Below the pieces are notes generated by a model. The model made no database searches, was not told the origin of the DNA, and saw only the letters and a list, made by a program, of their open reading frames with translations. 64,000 nucleotides of DNA from Microbacterium sp. SL75 (GTDB lineage: Bacteria > Actinomycetota > Actinomycetes > Actinomycetales > Microbacteriaceae), in assembly GCF_026625865.1 (NCBI RefSeq), contig NZ_CP113067.1:2418001-2482000 (forward strand), written 5' to 3'. Of the stretch, positions 23,546-31,186 are shown one piece after another. A program made the translations under genes and the position numbers. The first letter of the stretch is position 1, and every line of letters starts with the position of its first letter.

Positions 23546-23959
23546 TCAGAGGGGCGCCGCGGGGCGCACGAGAGCCGTCTGGTCGGGCTCGGCGAAACCG
23601 AACTGACGGTAGAGGCCGTGCGCGTCGCTCGTGAAGAGGGTCCAGCGGAAGTGAGGACCCGGACCCTCGTCGATCATCAGCGAGACCAGGCCCTTGCCGA
23701 GGCCGTGGCCGCGGTGCGCGGCGACGACGAAGACGTCGGCCAGGTAGGCGAATCCGACGCCGTCGGAGATCGCCCGCGCGAAGCCCACCAACGCGCCCGT
23801 CTCTCGGTGGTACGCGGCGACGACACGCCAGGCGCTGTCGAGCTGGGCCTCGACGTCGGTTCGGGTGCGCCAGCGCCCCCAGTACGCCTCGGTGCTCAGC
23901 CACTGCCAGACCGCGTCGCGGTCGACCCGTTCGGGGTTGTCGTCGAATTCATACTCCAT
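23546..23959 (-). CDS. GNAT family N-acetyltransferase
   Basis: 137 residues with the acetyl-CoA-binding motif A seen as VFVVAAHRGHGLGKGLV and a C-terminal LYRQFGFAEPD motif. Opening with YEFDDNPERVDRDAV and WLSTEAYW, it resembles small YjgM/sialic-acid-type GNATs. The substrate is unknown. The start follows a CACAAT box by 6 nt, a near-consensus leaderless geometry. Confidence 0.82.
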   Translation of the reverse strand: MEYEFDDNPERVDRDAVWQWLSTEAYWGRWRTRTDVEAQLDSAWRVVAAYHRETGALVGFARAISDGVGFAYLADVFVVAAHRGHGLGKGLVSLMIDEGPGPHFRWTLFTSDAHGLYRQFGFAEPDQTALVRPAAPL

Positions 23960-24123
23960 CCGACGATTGTGGCAACTCCAGGCGAGTCGGACTTCCCCGC
24001 GGCCGAGGGGTGGCGGTCATATCGCGCTTCTCGGCGCGGTATGTGCGTTGGCGCGGGTGATCTCATGGCGTCTCGTGACGCTCGGCGGGGACCGTCGGTC
24101 CTGTGTGTGCCAGGCTGGAGACG

Positions 24124-25026
24124 ATGACGATCGAGCCCCCCGCCCCCGGCGAGCCGCGACGCCCGCACGGGCCTCGCGACCCGGGCGATGCCTGGGTCGT
24201 CGCGCCCACGGGCGAGAAGTACTGGGGTCGTTTCGGCGCCGCGGGTCTGCTCGCCCTCGACCCCGAGCGCGGAGTGCTGCTGCAGCATCGCGTCTCGTGG
24301 AGCCACTTCGGCAACACGTGGGCCCTGCCGGGTGGCGCGCGGCACGAGGGCGAATCCGCTCGAGACGGCGCCCTGCGCGAATCGGGCGAAGAGGCGGGAG
24401 TGCCGGCGGATGCCGTGAGTGCGCGCTTCGAGAGCGTTCTCGACCTCGGCATCTGGTCGTATTCGACTCTCGTCGCCGATGTGACGACCCCGTTCGAGCC
24501 CGTGATCAGCGATCCCGAGAGCGTCGCCCTGAAGTGGGTCGCCGTCGACGACGTCGATTCCCTGCCGCTGCACCCCGGCTTCGCCGCCTCGTGGCCGGCC
24601 CTGCGCCAAGCGCTCACCGCGCGGCCGGCGATCGTCGTCGACGTGGCCAACGTCATGGGTTCGGTTCCCGACGGGTGGTGGAAGGATCGCGCCGGTGCCG
24701 CGACCCGTTTGGTTACGAAGCTCTCGCGGCTGGCGGAGCGGGGAGTGGATGCCGAGGCGCTCGGGCTGTCCGCGACGCGCTGGTTCCCGGTGGTCACGGC
24801 GGTGCTGGAGGGCCAGGCGCGGTCTGCCGAGCCGGTGGCACCCCCGGTCGAGGTGCGGCACGCGCCGGGCGAGGGCGACGACGAGATCGTCGCGGTCGTG
24901 CGCGAGGTCGCGGGGGCGTGCCGCCCGGTGGTCGTCGTGACGAGCGACCGCGAGCTGTCGGCGCGCGTCGAGGAGCTCGGGGCGAGCGTGCGCGGTGCGC
25001 GCTGGTTGTTGGATCAGCTGGACTGA
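24124..25026 (+). CDS. Nudix hydrolase fused to a NYN/PIN-like domain
   Basis: 300 residues. The first half is a Nudix domain with the box GX5EX7REXXEEXG seen in GGARHEGESARDGALRESGE plus EAG. The second half, from about residue 170, starts AIVVDVANVMGSVPDGWWK and ends with VVVVTSDRELSARVEELG. This is the acidic-residue pattern of NYN/PIN nucleases. The predicted activities are pyrophosphohydrolase plus RNase, but substrates are not known. The start is supported by CAGGCT 7 nt upstream. Confidence 0.75.
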   Translation: MTIEPPAPGEPRRPHGPRDPGDAWVVAPTGEKYWGRFGAAGLLALDPERGVLLQHRVSWSHFGNTWALPGGARHEGESARDGALRESGEEAGVPADAVSARFESVLDLGIWSYSTLVADVTTPFEPVISDPESVALKWVAVDDVDSLPLHPGFAASWPALRQALTARPAIVVDVANVMGSVPDGWWKDRAGAATRLVTKLSRLAERGVDAEALGLSATRWFPVVTAVLEGQARSAEPVAPPVEVRHAPGEGDDEIVAVVREVAGACRPVVVVTSDRELSARVEELGASVRGARWLLDQLD

Positions 25027-25087
25027 CGGCTGTGGGGCGTCACCGCCCCGACGTCGTGCGTGCGGCGAGGGGTCTGCGGTGTCGTTA

Positions 25088-25138
25088 GGTCAGCGGTGTC
25101 GCTGGGTCAGCGGTGTCGCTGGGTCGGCGGTGTCGCTG
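25088..25138. repeat. Three 17-bp tandem repeats
   Basis: Three copies of GGTCAGCGGTGTCGCTG (25088-25104, 25105-25121, 25122-25138), the last with one change, directly before the longer repeat array. They are non-coding in all frames. Confidence 0.6.
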
Positions 25139-25145
25139 GGTCGGC

Positions 25146-25936
25146 GATTCGCGCAAGGTCAGTTGGCGGGGTCGGCTGAGGTTGTGCGGATTGCGGAGGT
25201 TCTGCGAGCGTGCGGGGGCGGCGCCTGTCCAGGGTCTGAGATTCGCACAAGGTCAGTTGGCGGGGCCGGGGGTCGGCTGAGGTTGTGTGGATTGCCGAGG
25301 TTGTGCGGGGCGTGCTGAGGCGGCGCGTGCACAAGGTTTGAGATTCGCGCAAGGTCAGTTGGCGGGGCCGGGGGTCGGCTGAGGTTGTGCGGATTGTGGA
25401 GGTTGTGCGGGGCGTGCGGGGGCGGCGGGTGCACGAGGTTTGAGATTCGCGCAAGGTCAGTTGGCGGGGGTGCTGCTTGGCTGAGGTTCTGCGGATTGCC
25501 GAGGATGTGCGGGGCGTGCTGAGGCGGCGCGTGCACAAGGTTTGAGATTCGCGCACGATCAGGTGCGGGGGTCGCTGCTTGGCTGGGGTTGTGCGGGTTA
25601 CCGAGGTTGTGACGCGCCGGTCAGTCGGGGTCGCGGCCGCGGAGTTTCTCGGTGTCGCGCAGGTCGCGCTAGATCTGAAATTCGCGCAAGGTCAGTTGGC
25701 GGGGGCGCGGTTCGGCTGGGGTGTGGGGGTTGTGCCGGGATGTGCGGGGCGGCGGGTGCACGAGGTTTGAGATTCGCGCGAGGTCAGCCGGCGGGGCCGG
25801 GGGTCGGCTGAGGTTGTGCGAATTGTGGAGGTTGCTCGGGGCGGGGCGTGCTCAGGGTCTGAGATTGGCACAAGGTCAGTTGGCGGGGCCGGGGGCCGGC
25901 TGAGGTTCTGCGGATTGCCGAGGCTGTGACGCGCGG
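25146..25936. repeat. Eight-unit degenerate palindromic repeat array
   Basis: Units start with GATTCGCGCA-like bases at 25146, 25240, 25342, 25444, 25546, 25679, 25771 and 25863 (periods 92-133). Each has a left half (CGCAAGGTCAGTTGGCGG) and a partly complementary right half (CGGCTGAGGTTGTGCGGATT) with a third copy of the AGGTTGTGCG motif. No open frame of coding character runs through it. It ends at the stop codon of the S4 gene, and that gene's tail itself resembles the unit. Confidence 0.75.
25611..25670 (-). pseudogene. Decayed copy of the S4 gene 3' tail
   Basis: Inside the fifth repeat unit, the minus strand reads RDLRDTEKLRGRDPD and a stop. The intact S4 gene ends RDRRDIEKLRGRDPN and a stop. 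Identity continues past the stop codon into the flanking TGACGCGC bases. It shows the array grew by duplication that included the end of the neighbouring gene. Confidence 0.75.
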
Positions 25937-26320
25937 TCAGTTGGGGTCGCGGCCTCGGAGCTTTTCGATGTCGCGGCGGTCCCGCTTGGTGGGGCGACCG
26001 GCGCCGCGATCGCGCACCGGAACGAACGGCATGCTCTCTTTCGAGGGCGGCGGGGGAGTGCGGTCGTCCACCGACTCCGCGACGAGGGCCGCGCCGACAC
26101 GCTTCGCGATCGTCTTCTTCACGACGAGGATCCGGTCGAAGCCCTGGATGCGCACACGCAACTCATCGCCGGGGCGCACAGGTTGGGCGGCCTTGGCCCG
26201 CTCACCGTTGACCCGGACGTGCCCCGCGCGGCACGCGGTGGTCGCCGCAGACCGGGTCTTGTAGACGCGCACCGCCCAGAGCCACGCATCGACGCGTGCG
26301 GTGGTCGCGGCATCCGTCAT
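25937..26320 (-). CDS. S4-domain RNA-binding protein (Hsp15-like)
   Basis: 127 residues. The S4 domain begins VDAWLWAVRVYKTRSAATTA and continues GHVRVNGERAK, as in the Hsp15/HslR proteins that bind stalled 50S subunits. A basic C-terminal tail (RDRRDIEKLRGRDPN) follows. It is likely a ribosome-quality-control factor by family. The stop codon sits in the GGTCAGTTGG motif shared with the adjacent repeat array. Confidence 0.85.
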   Translation of the reverse strand: MTDAATTARVDAWLWAVRVYKTRSAATTACRAGHVRVNGERAKAAQPVRPGDELRVRIQGFDRILVVKKTIAKRVGAALVAESVDDRTPPPPSKESMPFVPVRDRGAGRPTKRDRRDIEKLRGRDPN

Positions 26321-26362
26321 GTCAGGTCTTTCGTCGGCGAACCTCCATCGTAGGTCGGGCGG

Positions 26363-26941
26363 TCAGTCGCGCAGGCTCAGCGAGACGAGGGCGCGATCGG
26401 GCTTGGGGCGATCGACGATGTCGAAGCCCGCCTTCTCGAACATCGACACGGTGCCGCGATACAGCTGGTTGGCGGAGCGCTTCGTGACGGTGGTGTCGAG
26501 GGGATACGCCTCGATGACGCGGGCGTCGGCCTCGCGGGCGGTGGAGACCGCGGCATCCAGGAGCCTCTTCATCAGGCCTTGACCGCGGTGGGTCGTGCGA
26601 ACGACGAAGCACGAGATCGACCAGACGTCGTCGGCGTCGAGGGGCTCGTCCGTCGCGGTCGTGACGTCGCGTGTACGCAGGAGGCGCGCCTGGTCGATGC
26701 GGGGACCGACGCGTACCCAGCCCGCGGGCTCGCCGTCGACGTAGGCGATGAGTCCGGGAGCGCGATCGCCGTGCATCTCGGCGTGAAATCGCGCGGTGAG
26801 GTCGTCGCGCGAGGTCTTCTGAAACTCGGCGTTCGTGAGCAGCCACCATTGGCACTGGCAGCCGGGACCGTCTCCGCTGTCGAGCGCCGTCTCGGCGTCG
26901 TCGAAGCGGTCGCCGGTGGCGGGGAGGATCTCGATCGTCAT
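26363..26941 (-). CDS. GNAT family N-acetyltransferase
   Basis: 192 residues with WSISCFVVRTTHRGQGLMKR, the acetyl-CoA loop, and a C-terminal FEKAGFDIV motif. A CQCQWW segment near residue 30 is characteristic of a GNAT subgroup seen in actinobacteria. The substrate is unknown. The ATG at 26941 is preferred over an upstream Met (26989) because TACGGT lies 7 nt before it on the minus strand. Confidence 0.82.
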   Translation of the reverse strand: MTIEILPATGDRFDDAETALDSGDGPGCQCQWWLLTNAEFQKTSRDDLTARFHAEMHGDRAPGLIAYVDGEPAGWVRVGPRIDQARLLRTRDVTTATDEPLDADDVWSISCFVVRTTHRGQGLMKRLLDAAVSTAREADARVIEAYPLDTTVTKRSANQLYRGTVSMFEKAGFDIVDRPKPDRALVSLSLRD

Positions 26942-26948
26942 GCCCGAG

Positions 26949-26954
26949 ACCGTA
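26949..26954 (-). promoter_or_regulatory. -10 box of the GNAT gene
   Basis: TACGGT on the minus strand, 7 nt before the ATG at 26941, predicts a leaderless transcript and fixes the start codon. Confidence 0.45.
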
Positions 26955-27064
26955 GCGAGGGGTTCCGACATCGACAAGGGAGTGCGCACACGCCCGGGGT
27001 GGCCGTTGGTTCGCGGGGGAGTCGGCGAGGGGCTAATATAGGGGAGTTGCCCGCTCGCGGGTAA

Positions 27065-27138
<74 letters not shown>

Positions 27139-27144
27139 CGGAAT

Positions 27145-27184
27145 GGGTCGGAACTCGCAAGAGTTTCCGGCCCTTCGTCTTTTC
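27145..27184 (+). terminator. Terminator of tRNA-Pro
   Basis: GGGTCGGAACTC pairs with GAGTTTCCGGCCC around a GCAA loop (one bulge, one wobble), followed by TTCGTCTTTTC. It begins 7 nt after the tRNA. Confidence 0.75.
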
Positions 27185-27234
27185 TCGGGGGATGTCCGAG
27201 AGCTCGTCACCGCAGCGCCCATCGGGTGAGCCTC

Positions 27235-27393
27235 ATGTTCGATTTCGACGAGTTCGTGATCGCGCTTCCGTCCATCGTGATCATCGGTGGGATCTCGGCC
27301 CTGGTGTCGTGGCTAGTCATCCGCGGCGCAGTCCTCTCCGCACAGCGCACGTACCGCCGGGAGCAGATCGAGGGGCACTCGGACCAGCTCTGA
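27235..27393 (+). CDS. 52-aa single-span membrane peptide
   Basis: Starts MFDFDEFVIALPSIVIIGGI, then a hydrophobic stretch to about residue 36 and a charged tail (AQRTYRREQIEGHSDQL). This is a single-pass small membrane protein with an acidic N-terminus and basic region after the helix. GGTGAG lies 4-9 nt upstream of the ATG. Third codon positions are mostly G or C. No family recognised. It sits alone between tRNA-Pro and a decayed gene. Confidence 0.5.
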   Translation: MFDFDEFVIALPSIVIIGGISALVSWLVIRGAVLSAQRTYRREQIEGHSDQL

Positions 27394-27427
27394 GGCGCGG
27401 CCGGTCGAACCACCCCCGTCCGCCCGA

Positions 27428-27783
27428 TCACGAGAAGTCGAACGTCAACACCGCCGTACGCGTCTCGGGTTCGAAGAACAGCAGGATCGCGTCGGCGCCG
27501 TGCCATCGCCAGGGGTACCCCGACGTCGCCGCGATGAACTGGAACGGGCGGCCGTCGGCCACCGCCGCGTCATCTCCGCGCGCCGCGTCGTCAGACACAG
27601 CCAGGACGCGAACGTGGCCGACGAAATGCCAGTGCCCGTCAGCCTAGGGAGCCCCCGGCCCCGCCGTCCTCCTCGAGATCCACGTCGACCCTCTCGACCA
27701 GCTCACCCACCGCGCGGCAGCCCTGAAAACGGCCCGAGACTGGCAATCGCCTGGGCAACGCCATCGCCATCGACCCGGAACAT
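27428..27783 (-). pseudogene. Frameshifted hypothetical gene
   Basis: Three consecutive minus-strand frames read as one plausible protein: MFRVDGDGVAQAIASLGPFS from 27783, then VGELVERVDVDLEEDGG one frame over, then HWHFVGHVRVLAV through FQFIAATSGYPWRWHGADAI to LTFDFS and a stop. The pieces join without overlap loss, but two +1 shifts are needed. The last piece has no good start codon after its in-frame TAG. Family not recognised. It could be one broken gene or two sequencing errors. Confidence 0.45.
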
Positions 27784-27810
27784 GCGGAATTCCGGGGATC
27801 ACGGCGTCGC

Positions 27811-27845
27811 CGTATGCGCCTGCGCGCATACGCTCCCCGTAGCGT
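27811..27845 (+). promoter_or_regulatory. Desaturase promoter with operator-like palindrome
   Basis: A perfect 9-bp inverted repeat, CGTATGCGC (27811-27819) and GCGCATACG (27824-27832) with a 4-nt spacer, ends 7 nt before a -10-like TAGCGT (27840-27845). It therefore covers the -35 region. A TetR-type or similar dimeric repressor of the desaturase would fit this placement. Confidence 0.5.
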
Positions 27846-27912
27846 GGCCAACAAGTCGTCGGCATCTGCCCCCGGCTTCGAGACTTCGGTCACCCCCACC
27901 GAGGAGCACGCA

Positions 27913-29019
27913 TTGGCTGCACCCGTCATCGAGTCCCGGATGGGACCGATCCGTCAGACCTACAAGGGAACGACGGAGTTCCCGCCCATGGCCAAGGCCT
28001 ACACGGAGTTGTCGCAGGTCGTCCGTGAGACGGGCCTGCTCGTTCGCGCCCGCCGGTTCTACGCCCTGGTCGGCACCGTCCTCGCCCTCGGGTTCGGCGG
28101 GGCGATCACCGGCTTCGTCCTGCTCGGCGACAGCTGGTTCCAGCTGCTGATCGCCGCGGCCCTCGGCATCCTGTTCACCCAGGTGGCGTTCCTCGCCCAC
28201 GAGGCCGCGCACAAGCAGATCTTCTCCTCGGGTAAAGCCAACGACCGCCTCGCGCTGTGGCTCGCGGCCGGTGTCGTCGGCATGAGCCTGTCGTGGTGGA
28301 CCTCGAAGCACACCCGCCACCACGCCAACCCCAACCGCGTGGGCAAAGACCCCGACATCGAGATCGACACGATCTCGTTCATCGAGGTCGACGCCGCCAA
28401 GGCGCGCGGCCTGCAGCGTTGGATCACCCAGCGCCAGGGGTGGGCGTTCTTCCCCCTGCTCACGCTCGAGGGCGCCAACCTCCACTTCATCGGTCTGCGC
28501 CACCTGCTCTCGAAGGAGCCGGTCAAGGGCCGCTGGACGGAGCTCGGCCTCATCGCCCTGCGCTTCGCGGTCTTCGTGGCTCCGGTGTTCGTCTTCCTGC
28601 CGCTCGGCATGGCCTTCGCCTTCGTCGGCGTGCAGCTCGCCGTGTTCGGTCTGTACATGGGTGCCTCGTTCGCGCCGAACCACAAGGGCATGGCCGTCAT
28701 CGCTCCCGATGCGAAGCTCGACTTCTTCAGCAAGCAGGTGCGTACCTCGCGCAACATCACCGGCGGGTGGTGGGCCACGTGGCTCATGGGCGGTCTGAAC
28801 TACCAGATCGAGCACCACCTGTTCCCGAACATGCCGCGCCCGCACCTCAGCAAGGCCCGTGCGATCGTCAAGGAGCACAGCCAGACGCTCAACGTCCCCT
28901 ACGTCGAGACCACCTTGTTCGAGTCGTACGGCATCGTCATCCGTTACCTGAACCAGGTGGGGCTCGCCGCTCGCGACCCGTTCGAGTGCCCCATGACTTC
29001 GGCGGCCGCGCGGGCCTGA
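27913..29019 (+). CDS. Membrane fatty acid desaturase
   Basis: 368-residue di-iron desaturase that introduces double bonds into acyl chains in the membrane. The three histidine boxes are HEAAH, HTRHH and QIEHHLF. The last starts with Gln, as in acyl-CoA/acyl-lipid Delta6-like and linoleoyl-type enzymes. Four hydrophobic segments surround them. The TTG start at 27913 is chosen because GAGGAG lies 6 nt upstream and residues before it are not conserved-looking. A palindrome at the promoter suggests a dedicated regulator. Strong terminator follows. Confidence 0.88.
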   Translation: MAAPVIESRMGPIRQTYKGTTEFPPMAKAYTELSQVVRETGLLVRARRFYALVGTVLALGFGGAITGFVLLGDSWFQLLIAAALGILFTQVAFLAHEAAHKQIFSSGKANDRLALWLAAGVVGMSLSWWTSKHTRHHANPNRVGKDPDIEIDTISFIEVDAAKARGLQRWITQRQGWAFFPLLTLEGANLHFIGLRHLLSKEPVKGRWTELGLIALRFAVFVAPVFVFLPLGMAFAFVGVQLAVFGLYMGASFAPNHKGMAVIAPDAKLDFFSKQVRTSRNITGGWWATWLMGGLNYQIEHHLFPNMPRPHLSKARAIVKEHSQTLNVPYVETTLFESYGIVIRYLNQVGLAARDPFECPMTSAAARA

Positions 29020-29040
29020 CGCCCGCACGACCATCCATCC

Positions 29041-29071
29041 CAGAGGGCCCCGCATCGCGCGGGGCCCTCTG
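29041..29071 (+). terminator. Terminator after the desaturase
   Basis: CAGAGGGCCCCGC and GCGGGGCCCTCTG form a perfect 13-bp stem with a 5-nt loop, 21 nt past the stop. The T-run is weak. Confidence 0.75.
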
Positions 29072-29081
29072 TCGTGGTTTC

Positions 29082-29097
29082 GGTGACAAATGTCACC
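29082..29097. promoter_or_regulatory. GGTGACA-AA-TGTCACC palindrome
   Basis: Perfect 7-bp arms around AA, with a third half-site GGTGACC at 29103-29109. It lies 78 bp upstream of the alpha/beta hydrolase start. The size and spacing suit a GntR- or TetR-type operator. The regulator is unknown. Confidence 0.45.
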
Positions 29098-29174
29098 GCG
29101 AGTGGTGACCGACGGCTCTCCCGCCCACGGGGGTCCGCTGGTCGACTGGAGGAACCTCGACCCGAAGGATCCCC

Positions 29175-30110
29175 GTGAAGAAATCCACCCGCCTCGCCCT
29201 CCTGTTCCCACCCGTCGTGATCGTCGGCGTCCTCGCGGCGACGCTGGCCACCACGGCCGCCGTCAACGCCGTGGCCACCCGCGCCGAGGCCGCGGAGATC
29301 ACCCCGTACGGCCAGCGGGTTCCCGTGGGGGGTCGTTCGATGAACGTCGTCGTGAGCGGTGACCACGCGGAGACCATCGTGCTGCTGCCGGGCCTGGGCA
29401 CCGCGGCACCCGGCCTCGACTTCGCCCCGCTCATCGACCAGCTCGACGACACGTACCGCGTCGTCGCCGTCGAGCCGTTCGGAACCGGGCTGAGCGATCA
29501 GACCGACGTACCGCGCACGGCCGCGAACATCACGAGCGAGGTGCACACGGCGCTGGAGTACCTCGGCGTCGACCGCTACGCGCTCATGGGGCACTCGATC
29601 TCGGGCATCTACGCGCTGACCTACGTCGAGGCGTATCGCGATGAGGTGACGGCGTTCGTCGGCATCGACAGCAGCGTGCCGGACCAACCCGGCGGTGACG
29701 AACCGATCGCGACCGACTCCCTCGCCCTCTTGAACACTCTCGGCCTCACCCGCGCCCTTCGAGCGCTCGCCCCCGACCCGTACGAGGGACTGCCCTACGG
29801 CGCGAACGAGAGGGAGCAGATGCGTCTGCTCACGAACGCGAACTCCGCGGCGCCGACCGTGCTCGACGAGATGGCCCACGCATCGACGAATTTCGCCGAC
29901 GCGGGAGGTCGACGCTTCCCCGCCGACCTCCCGGTGCTGCTGTTCGCGCGCGTGGCCGACGACGACGTCGAGGGATGGGTCGACCTTCACCGCGCCCAGG
30001 CGGCATCCGTCGACCGGGGCGAGATGGTGCCGATGGCGGGCGAGCACTACCTGCACCACACGCTCTCGCGCGAGATCGCCGAGGGTACGCGCCGCTTCGT
30101 CGGCGGCTGA
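29175..30110 (+). CDS. Membrane-anchored or secreted alpha/beta hydrolase
   Basis: 311 residues. Residues 1-40 form a basic start and long hydrophobic segment (signal peptide or anchor). The hydrolase fold follows, with the oxyanion-region LLPGLGT, nucleophile elbow GHSISG (catalytic Ser) and a C-terminal GEHYLHH containing the likely catalytic His. The substrate is unknown; it is an esterase-like enzyme acting outside the membrane. GTG start with GAAGGAT 5 nt upstream. Confidence 0.82.
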   Translation: MKKSTRLALLFPPVVIVGVLAATLATTAAVNAVATRAEAAEITPYGQRVPVGGRSMNVVVSGDHAETIVLLPGLGTAAPGLDFAPLIDQLDDTYRVVAVEPFGTGLSDQTDVPRTAANITSEVHTALEYLGVDRYALMGHSISGIYALTYVEAYRDEVTAFVGIDSSVPDQPGGDEPIATDSLALLNTLGLTRALRALAPDPYEGLPYGANEREQMRLLTNANSAAPTVLDEMAHASTNFADAGGRRFPADLPVLLFARVADDDVEGWVDLHRAQAASVDRGEMVPMAGEHYLHHTLSREIAEGTRRFVGG

Positions 30111-30113
30111 GGC

Positions 30114-31076
30114 TCAGGGCACGAGAACGATCTTTCCCGTCCCCGTCCCCGCCTGCCCGAACGCGTGCGCTGCCGCGGCGTCGGACAGGGGGAACGTCTT
30201 CGCGACGACCACACGCACCTGGCCGCTCGCCGCGAACTCGGCGAGGCGTTCCCGGAACGAGAGTCGGTAGGCGGTGCCGGCATCCTGACCCGGTCCATAG
30301 CCGAGGAGCTTGATGCCGGTGCCGTGGCGTCGGTCCGAGCCCGTGATCGAGGCGATGCGGGCGGGATCCGCGACGAGCGCGAGCGAGACGTCGAGCGCTT
30401 CGTCGGTGCCGACGGTGTCGATCGCGGCGTCGATTCCGTCCGGCGCGACGCCGCGCACTCGATCGGCGAGCCCCGCACCGTACTCGACGGGGATCGCGCC
30501 GAGTTCGCGCAGCAGCTCGTGATGACGGGCTGAGGCGGTGGCGATCACCCGCGCGCCGAGCTGCCTCGCGAGTTGCACGGCCATGAGCCCGACTCCGCCC
30601 GCGCCGCCGTGGACGAGCACGGTCTCTCGTGCGCCGAGCCCGGTCGCCGCGAGGGTGTGGGCGGCGGTGAGGCCCGCGAGCATGAGCGACCCGGCCTCCG
30701 CCCAGCCCAGCGCGGCGGGTTTGGGAATGAGGGATGCCACGGGTGCGACGACGTGATCCGCATACGCCGCGTGCGCGGGATAGACGATGACATCGTCGCC
30801 CACCGCGGTGCCCTCGACGCTCGAGCCGACCGCGATGACCGTTCCCGCGGCATCCATGCCGAGCGCCGGAAGCGTCTCGGTCAATCCGGCCTCCTCTTTC
30901 TCGTCGTCGTCCACGTCGTGGAAGGCTCCGCTGTAGAGCTTCCAGTCGAGCGGGTTCACGCCGGCAGCGCGCACGCGCACCACGACCTCGTCGGGCCCGG
31001 GCTCGGGGGTGTCGATCTCGATCACCTCGAGTACGTCGGGACCGCCGAAGGCGCGCGGGCGGATGACTCTGGACAT
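30114..31076 (-). CDS. NADP-dependent quinone oxidoreductase-like (MDR family)
   Basis: 320 residues of the zinc-independent medium-chain dehydrogenase/reductase family. N-terminal GroES-like domain (PEPGPDEVVVRVRAAGVNPL), then the Rossmann motif VHGGAGGVGLMAVQLARQLG and a TFPLSDAAAAHAF end. Zinc ligands are absent, as in QOR enzymes that reduce quinones or enones. It is divergent from the LysR gene at 31187, its probable regulator. The stop lies 3 bp from the end of the hydrolase on the other strand. Confidence 0.85.
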   Translation of the reverse strand: MSRVIRPRAFGGPDVLEVIEIDTPEPGPDEVVVRVRAAGVNPLDWKLYSGAFHDVDDDEKEEAGLTETLPALGMDAAGTVIAVGSSVEGTAVGDDVIVYPAHAAYADHVVAPVASLIPKPAALGWAEAGSLMLAGLTAAHTLAATGLGARETVLVHGGAGGVGLMAVQLARQLGARVIATASARHHELLRELGAIPVEYGAGLADRVRGVAPDGIDAAIDTVGTDEALDVSLALVADPARIASITGSDRRHGTGIKLLGYGPGQDAGTAYRLSFRERLAEFAASGQVRVVVAKTFPLSDAAAAHAFGQAGTGTGKIVLVP

Positions 31077-31160
31077 GGGGACCTCCGGGATCAGGGGGCG
31101 GCTCGATCTCGCGCCCGATCCATCGTCGCCCGGGGAATGGGTTTCAGAAAGCGCAACATA

Positions 31161-31177
31161 CGCAAACCGTCATTGCG
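31161..31177. promoter_or_regulatory. Inverted repeat in the divergent oxidoreductase/LysR region
   Basis: CGCAA (31161-31165) and TTGCG (31173-31177) with a 7-nt spacer, 10 nt before the LysR ATG and 85 bp from the oxidoreductase start. Position fits a LysR autoregulatory site. The motif is short. Confidence 0.35.
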
Positions 31178-31186
31178 TCAGACACA

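Noticed and set aside
25146..25936. Possible CRISPR array
   Set aside because: Units are 92-133 bp and degenerate throughout, with no short constant repeat and unique spacers, and no cas gene in the window.
27639..27929. 96-codon minus-strand gene as an intact protein
   Set aside because: Its upstream part is arginine-rich and overlaps the desaturase promoter; only the VGELVERVDVDLEEDGG part looks like protein, fitting a frameshifted gene better.
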